Shown one piece after another: positions 1-7,566 of a DNA stretch of 58,172 nt. The notes under the pieces were generated by a model. That model made no database searches and was not told the origin of the DNA. It saw only the letters and a program-made list of their open reading frames with translations. How positions within the stretch are numbered: the stretch's first letter is position 1; each line of letters begins with the position of its first letter. The stretch comes from an uncultured Clostridia bacterium. Lineage in GTDB: Bacteria > Bacillota > Clostridia > Christensenellales > Borkfalkiaceae. Location of the stretch: NCBI GenBank assembly GCA_934272745.1, contig CAKQSI010000011.1, positions 1 through 58,172 of the forward strand, in the 5' to 3' direction. A program made the translations under genes and the position numbers.

Positions 1-244
1 CGCCGCGCCTTGACCTGCTTGTTTCTGAAAACAGGCAAATCCCGATTCCCGTGTTAAACGGCGACGCGTGCCTGATTTTATAAACGGCGCATCTCAGCGT
101 TGCGGCTCGGTTACATACTCCCGGTATGCGCCCTCGCCGCGCCTTGACCTGCTTGTTTCTGAAAACAGGCAAATCCCGATTCCCGTGTTAAACGGCGACG
201 CGTGCCTGATTATATAAACGGCGCTCCGCAGCGTTGCGGCTCGG
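1..244. repeat. Two tandem copies of a 134-bp-period intergenic repeat
   Basis: Positions 1-110 and 135-244 are nearly identical, with a few mismatches near 76-94, so the period is 134 bp. The first copy starts at the window edge, so the array may extend upstream. Each copy holds a hairpin: 16-24 pairs with 29-37 around the loop CTGA, and again at 150-158/163-171. The spacer between copies can pair too, with GGCGCAT at 86-92 against ATGCGCC at 126-132. No reading frame or promoter is convincing inside the copies. The array lies just upstream of tgt. It looks like a mobile or REP-like intergenic repeat, or a structured RNA; the sequence does not decide. Confidence 0.85.
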
Positions 245-314
245 CGATAAGCGGAGTTTTGGTTCTGCTTTTGCTATCCGCCTGAAGGCAATTTTAAAAT
301 TTACGGAATAAAAC

Positions 315-1433
315 ATGGAACCTTTTTCTTTTGAAGTAATTAAACAAGATCAAAAAACGGGCGCGCGCGCGGGCGTATTCCACACGCCGCACGGCGATAT
401 TCCCACCCCGATCTATATGCCGGTCGGCACGCAGGCAACGGTCAAAGGCTTAATGCCGCGCGACCTTGAGGAGATCGGCGCGAAGATCATTCTTTCCAAC
501 ACCTATCACCTGTATCTTCGTCCCGGCAACGAGATTGTGAAAAAGGCGGGCGGACTGCACAAGTTTATGGCGTGGAACCGTCCTATTCTGACCGACAGCG
601 GCGGATTTCAGGTCTTTTCGCTCGCGGGATTGAATAAAATCCGCGACGAAGGGGTATATTTCCGTTCGCATCTCGACGGGGCGGAACACTTCTTCACGCC
701 CGAAAAGGTCATCGATATCGAAAACGATCTGGGCGCGGACGTCATCATGCAGTTCGACCAGTGCAGTAAATACGGCACCGATTATAAGGAAAGCCGCAAG
801 GCGATGGAGCGGTCGGAAAGTTGGCTGAAACGTTGCTATGCGCACCATAAAAGGGAAGATCAGGCGCTGTTTCCCATCGTGCAGGGAAATTTATATCACG
901 ATCTGAGAAAGGAAAGTCTGGAGCGCTGCCTGCCGTACGTAAAATACGGACTGGGCATCGGCGGGCTTTCGGTCGGGGAACCGAAAGAACTGATGTACGA
1001 AATTCTGGACGGAATGTATCCCGACCTGCCGACGAACGTTCCCCGCTACCTCATGGGGGTGGGCAGTCCCGATTGTCTGATCGAGGGAACCATCCGCGGC
1101 GTGGATATGTTCGACTGCGTTCTCGCCACCCGCATTGCGCGGAACGGCACCGCCTTTACTTCCAAAGGCAAAGTGGTTATCCGCAACGGAAAGTACAAGG
1201 AAGACTTCTCGCCGCTGGACGACGCATGCGATTGCTACGCCTGCAAAAATTATACCAAAGCGTACCTCCGCCACCTGATCAACGCGGGCGAAATGCTGGG
1301 CGGCATTCTGCTCAGCCTGCACAACACCGCTTTCCTTCTGCGCCTGATGCGGAACTTAAGACAGGCGATTTTAGACGACCGTGTGGAAGAATTCCGCAAA
1401 GAATTCTATAAAAAGTACGAAATTCAACAATAA
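315..1433 (+). CDS. tgt: tRNA-guanine transglycosylase (queuine tRNA-ribosyltransferase)
   Basis: Exchanges guanine-34 of tRNAs with GUN anticodons for the queuosine precursor preQ1, in the cytoplasm. The 372 residues are the normal length for bacterial Tgt. The active-site stretch TDSGGFQVFS holds Asp94. The second half has GLGIGGLSVGE and the MFDCVLATRIARNG block. The zinc site is complete: Cys305, Cys307, Cys310 and His336, in the pattern CxCxxC followed by a distant His. The ATG at 315 has only a weak upstream purine run (ACGGAA). A TTGCTA (271-276) and TAAAAT (295-300) pair with 18-bp spacing could be its promoter but is weak. Just downstream lie yajC and, after an interruption, secD-secF, a common order (queA-tgt-yajC-secDF). 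Confidence 0.97.
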   Translation: MEPFSFEVIKQDQKTGARAGVFHTPHGDIPTPIYMPVGTQATVKGLMPRDLEEIGAKIILSNTYHLYLRPGNEIVKKAGGLHKFMAWNRPILTDSGGFQVFSLAGLNKIRDEGVYFRSHLDGAEHFFTPEKVIDIENDLGADVIMQFDQCSKYGTDYKESRKAMERSESWLKRCYAHHKREDQALFPIVQGNLYHDLRKESLERCLPYVKYGLGIGGLSVGEPKELMYEILDGMYPDLPTNVPRYLMGVGSPDCLIEGTIRGVDMFDCVLATRIARNGTAFTSKGKVVIRNGKYKEDFSPLDDACDCYACKNYTKAYLRHLINAGEMLGGILLSLHNTAFLLRLMRNLRQAILDDRVEEFRKEFYKKYEIQQ

Positions 1434-1508
1434 ATTCGCTTGTTTCGCTTGCCAAAATGCGAAAAATGCGTTATAGTTGTAATATCTAATTGCAAGGAGT
1501 ATACAAAA

Positions 1509-1910
1509 ATGAACTTATTGGCTGCAAACGCAACGAGTTATATCGTTCTGGGCGTACTGGTCGTTTTACTCGTCGTCTATTTCGTATGGTCTTCCAAATC
1601 CATGAAAAAGCGGGAAGAAAACCGCCAGAAAACGCTTGACGAATCCATGAAAGTGGGCGCCGAGATCATGACCATCGGCGGCTTGATCGGTACCATCGTC
1701 GAAGTTTCGGAAGACGGCGAATCTTTCGTGATCGAAACGGGTACGGACGACAAAAAGTCTTATATTAAAATGGCGAAAGTTGCCTTCCACTCTCTGGTCG
1801 TGACCGAAACCGATGACGACGAAGCGGATAAAACCGAAGAAAAGGCGGAAGAAAAAACCGCGGAAGCCCCCGCCGAAGAAACCGAAGCGAAAGAAGAGAA
1901 GAAAGACTAA
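1509..1910 (+). CDS. yajC: Preprotein translocase subunit YajC
   Basis: Small single-pass membrane protein of the SecDF-YajC accessory complex, 133 residues. A transmembrane helix lies at about residues 10-29 (SYIVLGVLVVLLVVYFVW), followed by a basic stretch KSMKKREENR. The conserved YajC core is VGAEIMTIGGLIGTIVEV. The C-terminal 35 residues are a strongly acidic, lysine- and glutamate-rich tail, longer than in compact YajC proteins. The reading frame is open from 1440, but AAGGAG at 1494-1499 sits at good spacing before the ATG at 1509, so I chose that start. It follows tgt by 75 bp with no visible terminator between, and a strong terminator follows it. secD and secF come 3 kb later, split off by the XRE module and repeats. 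Confidence 0.95.
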   Translation: MNLLAANATSYIVLGVLVVLLVVYFVWSSKSMKKREENRQKTLDESMKVGAEIMTIGGLIGTIVEVSEDGESFVIETGTDDKKSYIKMAKVAFHSLVVTETDDDEADKTEEKAEEKTAEAPAEETEAKEEKKD

Positions 1911-2036
1911 ATCTTTTGCTTTGGCAAGGCGTTTTTGCGCTGCCGGGCTTAGCGATCGGGAGTTAAAACGAAAAGCGGTTCCGGTCGGGCGAAAAACTTT
2001 TATTGAATAAATCGAGCGCGATTGAATAAAAACAAA

Positions 2037-2090
2037 TGCGGCGGGCGCCGAAAGAGAATTCTTTCGGCGCCCGCCGCGTATTATTTTTCA
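2037..2090. terminator. Strong intrinsic terminator, probably bidirectional
   Basis: A perfect 18-bp stem pairs 2038-2055 with 2060-2077 around the loop GAAT and is followed by GTATTATTTTTC. An A-rich run precedes it, so it may also stop transcripts from the minus-strand gene at 2261-2461. Between here and 2180 the 3' flank (CCGCCGCGT plus TTATT-like sequence) recurs twice more, near 2110 and 2153. The 350-bp stretch 1911-2260 holds nothing else that I can support. Confidence 0.88.
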
Positions 2091-2260
2091 GGAAAAGCGG
2101 CAGATGCCCGCCGCGTGTTTATTTTAGAAAACAGAAATAAGCGGAAGCCGCCCGCCGCGTATTATTATTTTGAGCAAAGCAAGTTCTCCGGGCAGGTTTC
2201 GACCGGTGTTAATCGGCTCGTATTTATCCGGCGACTTTGGGCATTTATCCTGCGGACGTT

Positions 2261-2461
2261 TTATTCGACGTCCGAAAAAAAGTCGTCAAAAGAAACGCCG
2301 AAAAAATCGACGAGCAAAATAATGTAACTCGCCTTGGGTTCGTTGACGTTGCGCTCCCAAAAATCGACGGCTTTCTGACTCACGCCGATCTGTTTTGCGA
2401 GCGCCGCCTGCGAAATTTCTTTCTCCAGCCGCAGTTCTTTTATCTTATCACCGATTTTCAT
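2261..2461 (-). CDS. Small XRE-family helix-turn-helix regulator
   Basis: A 66-residue stand-alone DNA-binding domain. It begins MKIGDKIKELRLEKEISQ and continues with the classic HTH_3 core: AALAKQIGVSQKAVDFWERN, then a helix ending in LVDFFGVSFDDFF. There is no effector or dimerisation domain beyond it. The ATG is at 2461 on the minus strand. I see no Shine-Dalgarno sequence, and a short leader or leaderless start is possible. It is divergent from the membrane protein gene at 2567, with only 105 bp between the two starts. That gap holds two related inverted repeats that look like its operators, so it probably represses itself and its neighbour. The target is inferred from position only. Confidence 0.88.
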   Translation of the reverse strand: MKIGDKIKELRLEKEISQAALAKQIGVSQKAVDFWERNVNEPKASYIILLVDFFGVSFDDFFSDVE

Positions 2462-2472
2462 AGTATAATTTT

Positions 2473-2515
2473 AGTAGAAATCTACTTAAAATACTTGACA
2501 AAGAAGAAAACTTCT
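2473..2515. promoter_or_regulatory. Pair of matched inverted-repeat operators
   Basis: AGTAGAAATCTACT (2473-2486) and AGAAGAAAACTTCT (2502-2515) are both palindromic and agree at 11 of 14 positions (consensus AGWAGAAAWCTWCT). Their centres are 29 bp apart. The second lies exactly in the spacer of the promoter for the gene at 2567. The first lies within a possible minus-strand promoter (TTGTCA, 17 bp, TCTACT) for the XRE gene. This is what one expects for an autoregulating XRE repressor. That the XRE protein binds here is inference. Confidence 0.65.
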
Positions 2516-2523
2516 TATACAAT
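2495..2523 (+). promoter_or_regulatory. Sigma-A promoter of the membrane protein gene
   Basis: TTGACA at 2495-2500 and TACAAT at 2518-2523 with a 17-bp spacer. A palindromic operator occupies the spacer, so a bound repressor would block RNA polymerase directly. Confidence 0.85.
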
Positions 2524-2566
2524 ACCGGTGTGTTTTAAGAAAATTTCAACGTAAAGGAGAAAGAAA

Positions 2567-3445
2567 ATGAGAAAATTTTTAAACTTCCGTGTGCCAATGA
2601 TTTTGCGTATGATCGCCATCATCGCCGTCTTCGGCGGGTCGATAGCGATCGCTCACGATCCGATTGCAGGTTTGATCGGCGGGCTTTTGTTCTGGATCAC
2701 CTATTTCGTGTTTCAGTGCCATTCGATGGAGAATTCTACAAAATCCACGTTTTTAGAAGACGTGTTCGAGTTCTTTGCAGAAAAAGGAATTTTTGTTTCC
2801 GTTGCTATTTCGGTATTCGGAGTGTTTTACGGCTCGTTTATTTTTATCACGTCGAAAGGGGCAGACGAATCTATGCGGGCTTTGGCTGCCAGCCTGGTGG
2901 TTTATCCCATTTTAACCTACCTTTTCTGCCTTTTGCGGCTGCTTCTTGCGCGCAAATCCGATCACGACGGGGCTGCGAGTTGTGCAATCAAGTACTGGCT
3001 GCCGATCGTTCCGATTCCCATCTGGTCGGCGCTGATCGTCAATTATTTCCTGACGGATCCGAAAATCGCCTACACCTTGTGCGGCGTGATTCTGGCGGTA
3101 ATGATTGTATATAGTTTTATCACTTACTGCAAAGAAACTGCCGTCACCTCCGCGCACTCGGATGATACGGAGTCGCATGCAAGTCTTTTTACCGAACCTT
3201 ATCACGCCAGGTGGGAGAATCTTACGAACCATATCTCGATGTCAGGCGAAACTTATTATATCGAAGGCACGATCGTCGTTGAATACGACGACAAAAGAGT
3301 GCGTGGTTTCAGCGAAGACAAAGCGAATGAGATTGCCCGAAAACTGCTCGATCGGTTGATTGCAGACGTGGAAAAGAAGCATCCGGAGTGCAAAACGATC
3401 GATTATTCCAAAGTCGTCGTCACGTATTTGGATATCGCACAGTGA
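2567..3445 (+). CDS. Multipass membrane protein of unknown function
   Basis: I do not recognise this 292-residue protein. Residues about 8-45 form two closely spaced hydrophobic helices. More follow near 68-90 (IFVSVAISVFGVFYGSFIFI), 103-128, and a pair at 143-188 (WLPIVPIPIWSALIV, then TLCGVILAVMIVYSFITY). The last 90 or so residues are soluble and hydrophilic, with GETYYIEGTIVVEYDD and a final VVVTYLDIAQ. The start has a good Shine-Dalgarno sequence (AAAGGAGAAAG). The gene has its own promoter and terminator and stands divergent from a small XRE gene, so it forms a self-contained repressor-plus-membrane-protein module set between yajC and secD. Such pairs can be stress sensors or immunity-type proteins, but nothing in the sequence settles that. 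Confidence 0.8.
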   Translation: MRKFLNFRVPMILRMIAIIAVFGGSIAIAHDPIAGLIGGLLFWITYFVFQCHSMENSTKSTFLEDVFEFFAEKGIFVSVAISVFGVFYGSFIFITSKGADESMRALAASLVVYPILTYLFCLLRLLLARKSDHDGAASCAIKYWLPIVPIPIWSALIVNYFLTDPKIAYTLCGVILAVMIVYSFITYCKETAVTSAHSDDTESHASLFTEPYHARWENLTNHISMSGETYYIEGTIVVEYDDKRVRGFSEDKANEIARKLLDRLIADVEKKHPECKTIDYSKVVVTYLDIAQ

Positions 3446-3591
3446 TGATAGCAGCGCAAGGTCGATATTGCGGGGATTTCCCTTGTTTTTGATAGGGAAT
3501 CCGGTAATACCGGCGAAAATCTTTATGACCGAATCATTATAGTATTGATAAATGACCGATGATAATGATCGGTGAAATCATCGTATTTTGT

Positions 3592-3634
3592 CCCGGGCGG
3601 CACCTGAAAAGAAGGTGCCGCCCGGGCTTTTTGT
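3592..3634 (+). terminator. Intrinsic terminator after the membrane protein gene
   Basis: A perfect 13-bp GC-rich stem pairs 3592-3604 (CCCGGGCGGCACC) with 3614-3626 around a 9-base loop. It is followed by CTTTTTG. Confidence 0.92.
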
Positions 3635-3735
3635 ATAAAGAGAAACTGTCGGCTAAGCCGGCGGGAAACTTTTTCATTGCCCGCACCCGCCAAGAAACCG
3701 CTTTACCTTAAATCGGGGTGCCTTGATAAAATTTG

Positions 3736-3862
3736 TAGGGGCGATCATCGATCGCCCGACTAAGGCTTTGTGGAGAGATCATCGATCGCCCGACTAAGGC
3801 TTTGTGGAGAGATCATCGATCGCCTGCGTGTAAATTTGTAGGGGCGATCATCGATCGCCCGC
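3736..3862. repeat. Dispersed GATCATCGATCGCC hairpin repeats
   Basis: The core GATCATCGATCGCC occurs four times between 3736 and 3862. The outer copies (near 3739 and 3842) are full hairpins, GGGCGAT and ATCGCCC around CATCG. The two middle copies have lost the GGGC arm and share a 38-bp period with GACTAAGGCTTTGTGGAGA between them. The same hairpin with loop CGCCG recurs near 35555 and 35688, so this is a dispersed, REP-like family. The rest of 3635-4015 has no reading frame I can support. Confidence 0.8.
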
Positions 3863-4015
3863 CTGAAAAACGCGACGGAATAAAACCGTAGGAAAACAGC
3901 ACGTTTCCTGAGGGAAACGACAAAAATGATTGCCTGAGGGTAAGACAAAACGGCGTTGCCCGCCGGAAAAACCCAAACGAAACGTTCTGAAAACGCCGTT
4001 TTCCGCATACCTTAA

Positions 4016-4115
4016 AATATCGGTTGCGTGGCAAGCGATAAATGTCGGTTTCGCGTCAAGCGATAAATATCGGTTGCGTGGCAAGCGATAAATATCGGTT
4101 GCGTGGCAGATGCTG
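4016..4115. repeat. 25-bp tandem repeat, four units, abutting a gene start
   Basis: The unit begins CGGTTGCGTGGCAAGCGATA and repeats at 4021, 4046, 4071 and 4096 with an exact 25-bp period. The second unit has a few substitutions and the fourth decays after GCGTGGCAG. The array ends immediately before the Shine-Dalgarno sequence (GGAGG at 4119-4123) of the next gene, so it must form most of that gene's leader or promoter region. No minus-10 or minus-35 pair stands out within it. Confidence 0.9.
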
Positions 4116-4130
4116 AACGGAGGCTTTATC

Positions 4131-4523
4131 ATGGCAAAGGCAAGGGCAGGGGAAAAGGGGACGGTTTTGCAAATTCTGACCGCGGCTGCGGTTTCGGTTC
4201 TGCTCGTCATGGCGGGCATGCTGCTGTTTGCCGGGGCGATCCGGCTGTTTTCGTTGCCGACGTCCGCCGTGCGCCCGGTCAATCAGTTTATCAAAACGGT
4301 GGGGTTGTTTCTCGGCTGTGTCTTTACGCTGAAGGGCAGTCGCGGCGCGCTGAAAGGCTTGCTTGTCGGAATCATCGCCGCCCTCGTCCTCGTTTTGGTT
4401 TTTGCCGTGGCGGGGAAGGCTTTTCCCGGACTTGCTTCCGCTGCGCTCGACCTTCTTTTATTTGCGGCGGTCGGATTGATCTCCGGCATCGTTGCCGTCA
4501 ACGTCAAAAAAGACGCGCGCTGA
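4131..4523 (+). CDS. TIGR04086-type (YrzE-like) small membrane protein
   Basis: A 130-residue protein with four hydrophobic helices: QILTAAAVSVLLVMAGMLLF, a stretch near residues 55-70, GLLVGIIAALVLVLVFAVAG and LLLFAAVGLISGIVAV. Size, four-helix layout, glycine and alanine richness, and position just before secD match the TIGR04086 family of uncharacterised clostridial membrane proteins. The function is unknown; association with the Sec complex is only implied by position. The frame is open from 4110, but GGAGG at 4119-4123 dictates the ATG at 4131. A tandem repeat lies directly upstream and a terminator downstream. Confidence 0.75.
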   Translation: MAKARAGEKGTVLQILTAAAVSVLLVMAGMLLFAGAIRLFSLPTSAVRPVNQFIKTVGLFLGCVFTLKGSRGALKGLLVGIIAALVLVLVFAVAGKAFPGLASAALDLLLFAAVGLISGIVAVNVKKDAR

Positions 4524-4656
4524 AGGGGGTTGTTTCAAGTCTATTAAGTCTCGCCCTGAAGAATTTGGAGCAGAAACCGGCCGCCGGCCGGGGAAATTGC
4601 TGAAAATCAGAAATCGCCTGCCTCGAATTTCCTTTCGTAAATGAATTTTAATGCGG

Positions 4657-4687
4657 AACGCTGCCTTATACGGGCGGCGTTTTTTTG
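4657..4687 (+). terminator. Intrinsic terminator before the secD promoter
   Basis: The stem AACGCTGCC (4657-4665) pairs with GGCGGCGTT (4673-4681), including one G-T pair, and runs into a T tract at 4680-4686. It separates the TIGR04086 gene from secD. The rest of 4524-4873 holds the secD promoter and nothing else I can support. Confidence 0.85.
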
Positions 4688-4800
4688 CGCGTCAAAGGAC
4701 AGTTTTCGCTTGCCAAAGCAAAATCCAGGCGAAAAAGGGAAGAAAAAGCCGCCGCATAAGAAATTTCCGACAGAAAATTTGCTTTTTTTTGAAAAAAGGA

Positions 4801-4829
4801 TTGACTAAGTTTGCGTTTGGTACTATAAT
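4801..4829 (+). promoter_or_regulatory. Sigma-A promoter of secD-secF
   Basis: TTGACT at 4801-4806 and a perfect TATAAT at 4824-4829, with a 17-bp spacer. The secD start codon is 45 bp downstream. Confidence 0.9.
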
Positions 4830-4873
4830 AACTTAGTATCAATTTGCATGCTACAAATTCTCAGGAGGCAACG

Positions 4874-6184
4874 ATGAGCAAGAAAAAGTCAATTACTTTA
4901 TTGATTATCTCTTCCGTCTTCATCGTGCTGTGGGCGGTACTGACCTTTGCGTCTTTTAAAATCCCCACTTACACGATCGGCGGCAAGACTTACGTCAATA
5001 ACTACACGTCCATCATTTCCAACATCGACCTCGGCATCGATCTGGAAGGCGGCGTTTACGTCGTTTTGCAGGCGGATCCCGAGGGGACGAAGGACATGAC
5101 CGCGCAGGAAATTTCGGACGGCATAGATGGAACGGTCAAGATTCTTCGTACCCGTCTTGACGCCAAAGGTTATACCGAAGCAACCATTCAATTGCAGGGT
5201 TCCAATCAGATCCGTGTGGAAATCCCCGCGGTAGACGATCCGGAAGAGGTTTTCGATATCATCGGTAAGACCGCGCAGTTGGAATTCCGCGATTCGAGCG
5301 GAAACGTCATCGTCACCGGCGATCACGTCAAAAAAGCGTACGTCACGCTGGACGACGACAGCAATTACGCCGTCGGGCTGGAATTCGACGAAGCGGGCGC
5401 CAAACTGTTCGCCGACGCGACGCAGGCTTCTTACAGCAACAAAACCGCTATCAGCATTTACCTGGACGATTCGCAACTGGTTTCCGCAACCGCCAACGCG
5501 GCGATTACGAACGGCAAAGCCATCATTACGGGCAGTTATACTTACGACACCGCTTCCGATCTTGCGATGCAGATCAACGGCGGCGCGCTGAAACTTCCTC
5601 TGACCACGGTCGAACCCCGCGTTATCAGTTCCTCTTTGGGTGAAGAAGCCCTGTCGAGAGGGCTGTTAGCCGGCGCGATCGGTCTTGCTTTGATCCTTGT
5701 TTATATGGTTGTTGTTTATCGCGGTCTGGGCGTAATTGCGGATATGGCGCTCGTGGTTTACGTCCTCGCGATGCTGTTCTTCCTTGCGACCCTGCCGTTC
5801 ATTCAGATGACGCTTGCAGGTATTGCCGGCGTTATCCTCGGTATCGGTATGGCGGTCGACGCGAACGTCGTCATTTTCGAGCGTATCAAAGACGAATACG
5901 CTTCCGGAAAAGAACTTTCCGTCGCTACCAGAATCGGCTTCAAGAAGGCTTCTACCGCAGTTTTAGACGCAAACGTGACCACGCTGATCGCAGCCGTCGT
6001 GCTGTGGGTTCTCGGTAACGGTACGGTGCAGGGCTTTGCCATGTCGCTGGTCGTTTCCATCGTGCTGTCCTTCCTTTCGGCAATTCTGATTTGCAGAATG
6101 TTTATGGCATGCTTCACCGCAGTGCTCAAAAAGCCCGAAAAATTCTATCACTTAACGAGAACGGAGGAAGTAGACAATGGCTAA
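4874..6184 (+). CDS. secD: Protein translocase subunit SecD
   Basis: Membrane subunit of SecDF, which uses the proton gradient to help pull exported proteins through SecYEG. 436 residues. An N-terminal helix (ITLLIISSVFIVLWAVLTF) precedes the extracellular P1 region, which carries the signature LGIDLEGGVYVVLQAD. Five further helices follow from about residue 265 (GLLAGAIGLALILVYMVVVYRG). The conserved GIAGVILGIGMAVDANVVIFERIKDE is present, with the Asp of transmembrane helix 4 used in proton coupling. Compact length with separate secF is common in clostridia. AGGAGG at 4863-4868 selects the ATG at 4874 although the frame opens at 4844. The end overlaps secF by 8 bp. Confidence 0.97.
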   Translation: MSKKKSITLLIISSVFIVLWAVLTFASFKIPTYTIGGKTYVNNYTSIISNIDLGIDLEGGVYVVLQADPEGTKDMTAQEISDGIDGTVKILRTRLDAKGYTEATIQLQGSNQIRVEIPAVDDPEEVFDIIGKTAQLEFRDSSGNVIVTGDHVKKAYVTLDDDSNYAVGLEFDEAGAKLFADATQASYSNKTAISIYLDDSQLVSATANAAITNGKAIITGSYTYDTASDLAMQINGGALKLPLTTVEPRVISSSLGEEALSRGLLAGAIGLALILVYMVVVYRGLGVIADMALVVYVLAMLFFLATLPFIQMTLAGIAGVILGIGMAVDANVVIFERIKDEYASGKELSVATRIGFKKASTAVLDANVTTLIAAVVLWVLGNGTVQGFAMSLVVSIVLSFLSAILICRMFMACFTAVLKKPEKFYHLTRTEEVDNG

Positions 6185-7184
6185 TCTGTTGAAAAAACCC
6201 CTTCACGTGGTAGAAAAGAAAAAGTTCTGGTTCATCGGCAGCGGCGCGCTCATTTTAATCGGTCTTCTGGTCATCGCCATTTTCGGCTTGAACCTCGGTA
6301 TCGACTTTACGGGCGGCGCTACCTTAAACGTCAACACCGGCGCTTATATCGAAGTGTCCGACGAAAACGCGCATGAGGTCCGTGACATCGTGACCGAAGC
6401 CTTGAAAAAACAGGGTCTGGAAGCGGTCACCATTCAGAAGTCCGGTTCCGGTGCCGTCGCCGGTTACGAATTTAAAATGCAGTTAAAACTGCACGGCAAG
6501 GAAGTTTCCGATACGGAATTCTTCGACGCAATCGACGCGGTAAAAGCCGAATTGCAGAATTCGCTGGTTGCAATCGACGGGATTGACAGTGTGGAAATCA
6601 CTTCGTCCGCTTCTGGTGCGACCGCGACCGCGCAATTGGTTTCCAGCACGATGTGGGCGCTCGCGCTTGCAATCGTCCTCATTCTGATTTACGTTATGAT
6701 CCGCTTCACCTTTACCAGTGCAATCGCTGCGGTTATCGCTTTGATGCACGACGTTCTCGTGATGCTGGCGGTCTGCGCGATCTGCCGCGTTCAGATCAAC
6801 ACGTATTTCATTGCTGCGATTTTGACCATCGTCGGTTATTCCATCAACAACACCATCATTATTTTCGACCGCGTGCGCGAAAATAAAAAGATTTATCCCG
6901 ATCTTTCGGATACCGATCTCGTCAACACTTCGCTGACCGAAATGTTCAATCGTATGATCCACACGACGGTGACCACGCTGCTCGTTATGGTCGTACTCGT
7001 CATCGTCGGCGTAGCGTCCATTCGCGAATTCGGTATTCCCATCATCGTGGGTCTGGTTTCCGGTGCATACTCCGCAACCTGCATCGCAGGTCCGATGTGG
7101 ACGGTGCTGCAGAAAGCCGCCAAAAAGATCAAGTCCAAAAAACAAAAATCTTATCGGGGCAAAAAAGCCGATCAGGCCGAATAA
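6177..7184 (+). CDS. secF: Protein translocase subunit SecF
   Basis: Partner of SecD in the translocation motor. 335 residues. The N-terminal helix (WFIGSGALILIGLLVIAIFGLNL) leads into the family signature GIDFTGGA. A periplasm-type loop rich in charged residues follows, then five helices starting near residue 160 (MWALALAIVLILIYVMIRF). The block VGYSINNTIIIFDRVREN and the region FNRMIHTTVTTLLVMVVLVIVG are typical of SecF. The Shine-Dalgarno sequence ACGGAGGAAG lies inside the end of secD and the two genes overlap by 8 bp, so they are translationally coupled. A short lysine-rich tail ends the protein. A terminator follows directly. Confidence 0.97.
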   Translation: MANLLKKPLHVVEKKKFWFIGSGALILIGLLVIAIFGLNLGIDFTGGATLNVNTGAYIEVSDENAHEVRDIVTEALKKQGLEAVTIQKSGSGAVAGYEFKMQLKLHGKEVSDTEFFDAIDAVKAELQNSLVAIDGIDSVEITSSASGATATAQLVSSTMWALALAIVLILIYVMIRFTFTSAIAAVIALMHDVLVMLAVCAICRVQINTYFIAAILTIVGYSINNTIIIFDRVRENKKIYPDLSDTDLVNTSLTEMFNRMIHTTVTTLLVMVVLVIVGVASIREFGIPIIVGLVSGAYSATCIAGPMWTVLQKAAKKIKSKKQKSYRGKKADQAE

Positions 7185-7191
7185 AAACCAA

Positions 7192-7221
7192 AAGGCGGGC
7201 AGGCAAGCCCGCCTTAATTTT
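7192..7221 (+). terminator. Intrinsic terminator of the secDF operon
   Basis: AAGGCGGGC (7192-7200) pairs with GCCCGCCTT (7207-7215) around a 6-base loop and is followed by AATTTTTATC. Confidence 0.92.
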
Positions 7222-7266
7222 TATCAAGTATAGCCTTGCTTTTCAATGAATGCGTCTGCCCGATTT

Positions 7267-7457
7267 GGGGACAGCGGGAAAGAAAATCCGTTCCGCATTC
7301 AGCACAGGGAAGAAAAGGACTCCGCTTTGGGGCAGAGAAAAATCCCCCCGCATTCAGCGCAGGGCAGAAAAGCCCCTGTTTCGGGGCAGAGAAAAATCCC
7401 CCCGCATTCAGTGCAGGGCAGAAAAGAAAACCCGCACGTTTGTGCGGGGCTGAAAAC
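7267..7457. repeat. Degenerate tandem repeat of about 54 bp before recJ
   Basis: Two near-identical units begin at 7329 and 7383 (GGGGCAGAGAAAAATCCCCC..., period 54 bp). A diverged third begins near 7267. A perfect hairpin follows (CCCGCAC, GTTT, GTGCGGG). Several frames on both strands are open here only because of the repeat. I see no start with a ribosome-binding site and no sigma-A promoter that I trust in 7222-7566, although recJ follows a terminator and needs one. Confidence 0.8.
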
Positions 7458-7566
7458 GACCGCGCTTTAGGGCAGATAACCTGCCTTAAATCTATCAACC
7501 GACAGTTCGTTTTCATTAAGAACAATCGATTTCCCGCCGTTTTTACTAATCGCAAAGGATTCCGCT

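Noticed and set aside
4016..4115. CRISPR array at the 25-bp, 28-bp or 36-bp repeats
   Set aside because: Units abut directly with no unique spacers, and there are no cas genes.
7214..7555. 113-residue frame on the minus strand and several plus-strand frames
   Set aside because: Products are translations of the 54-bp repeat, with no start signal.
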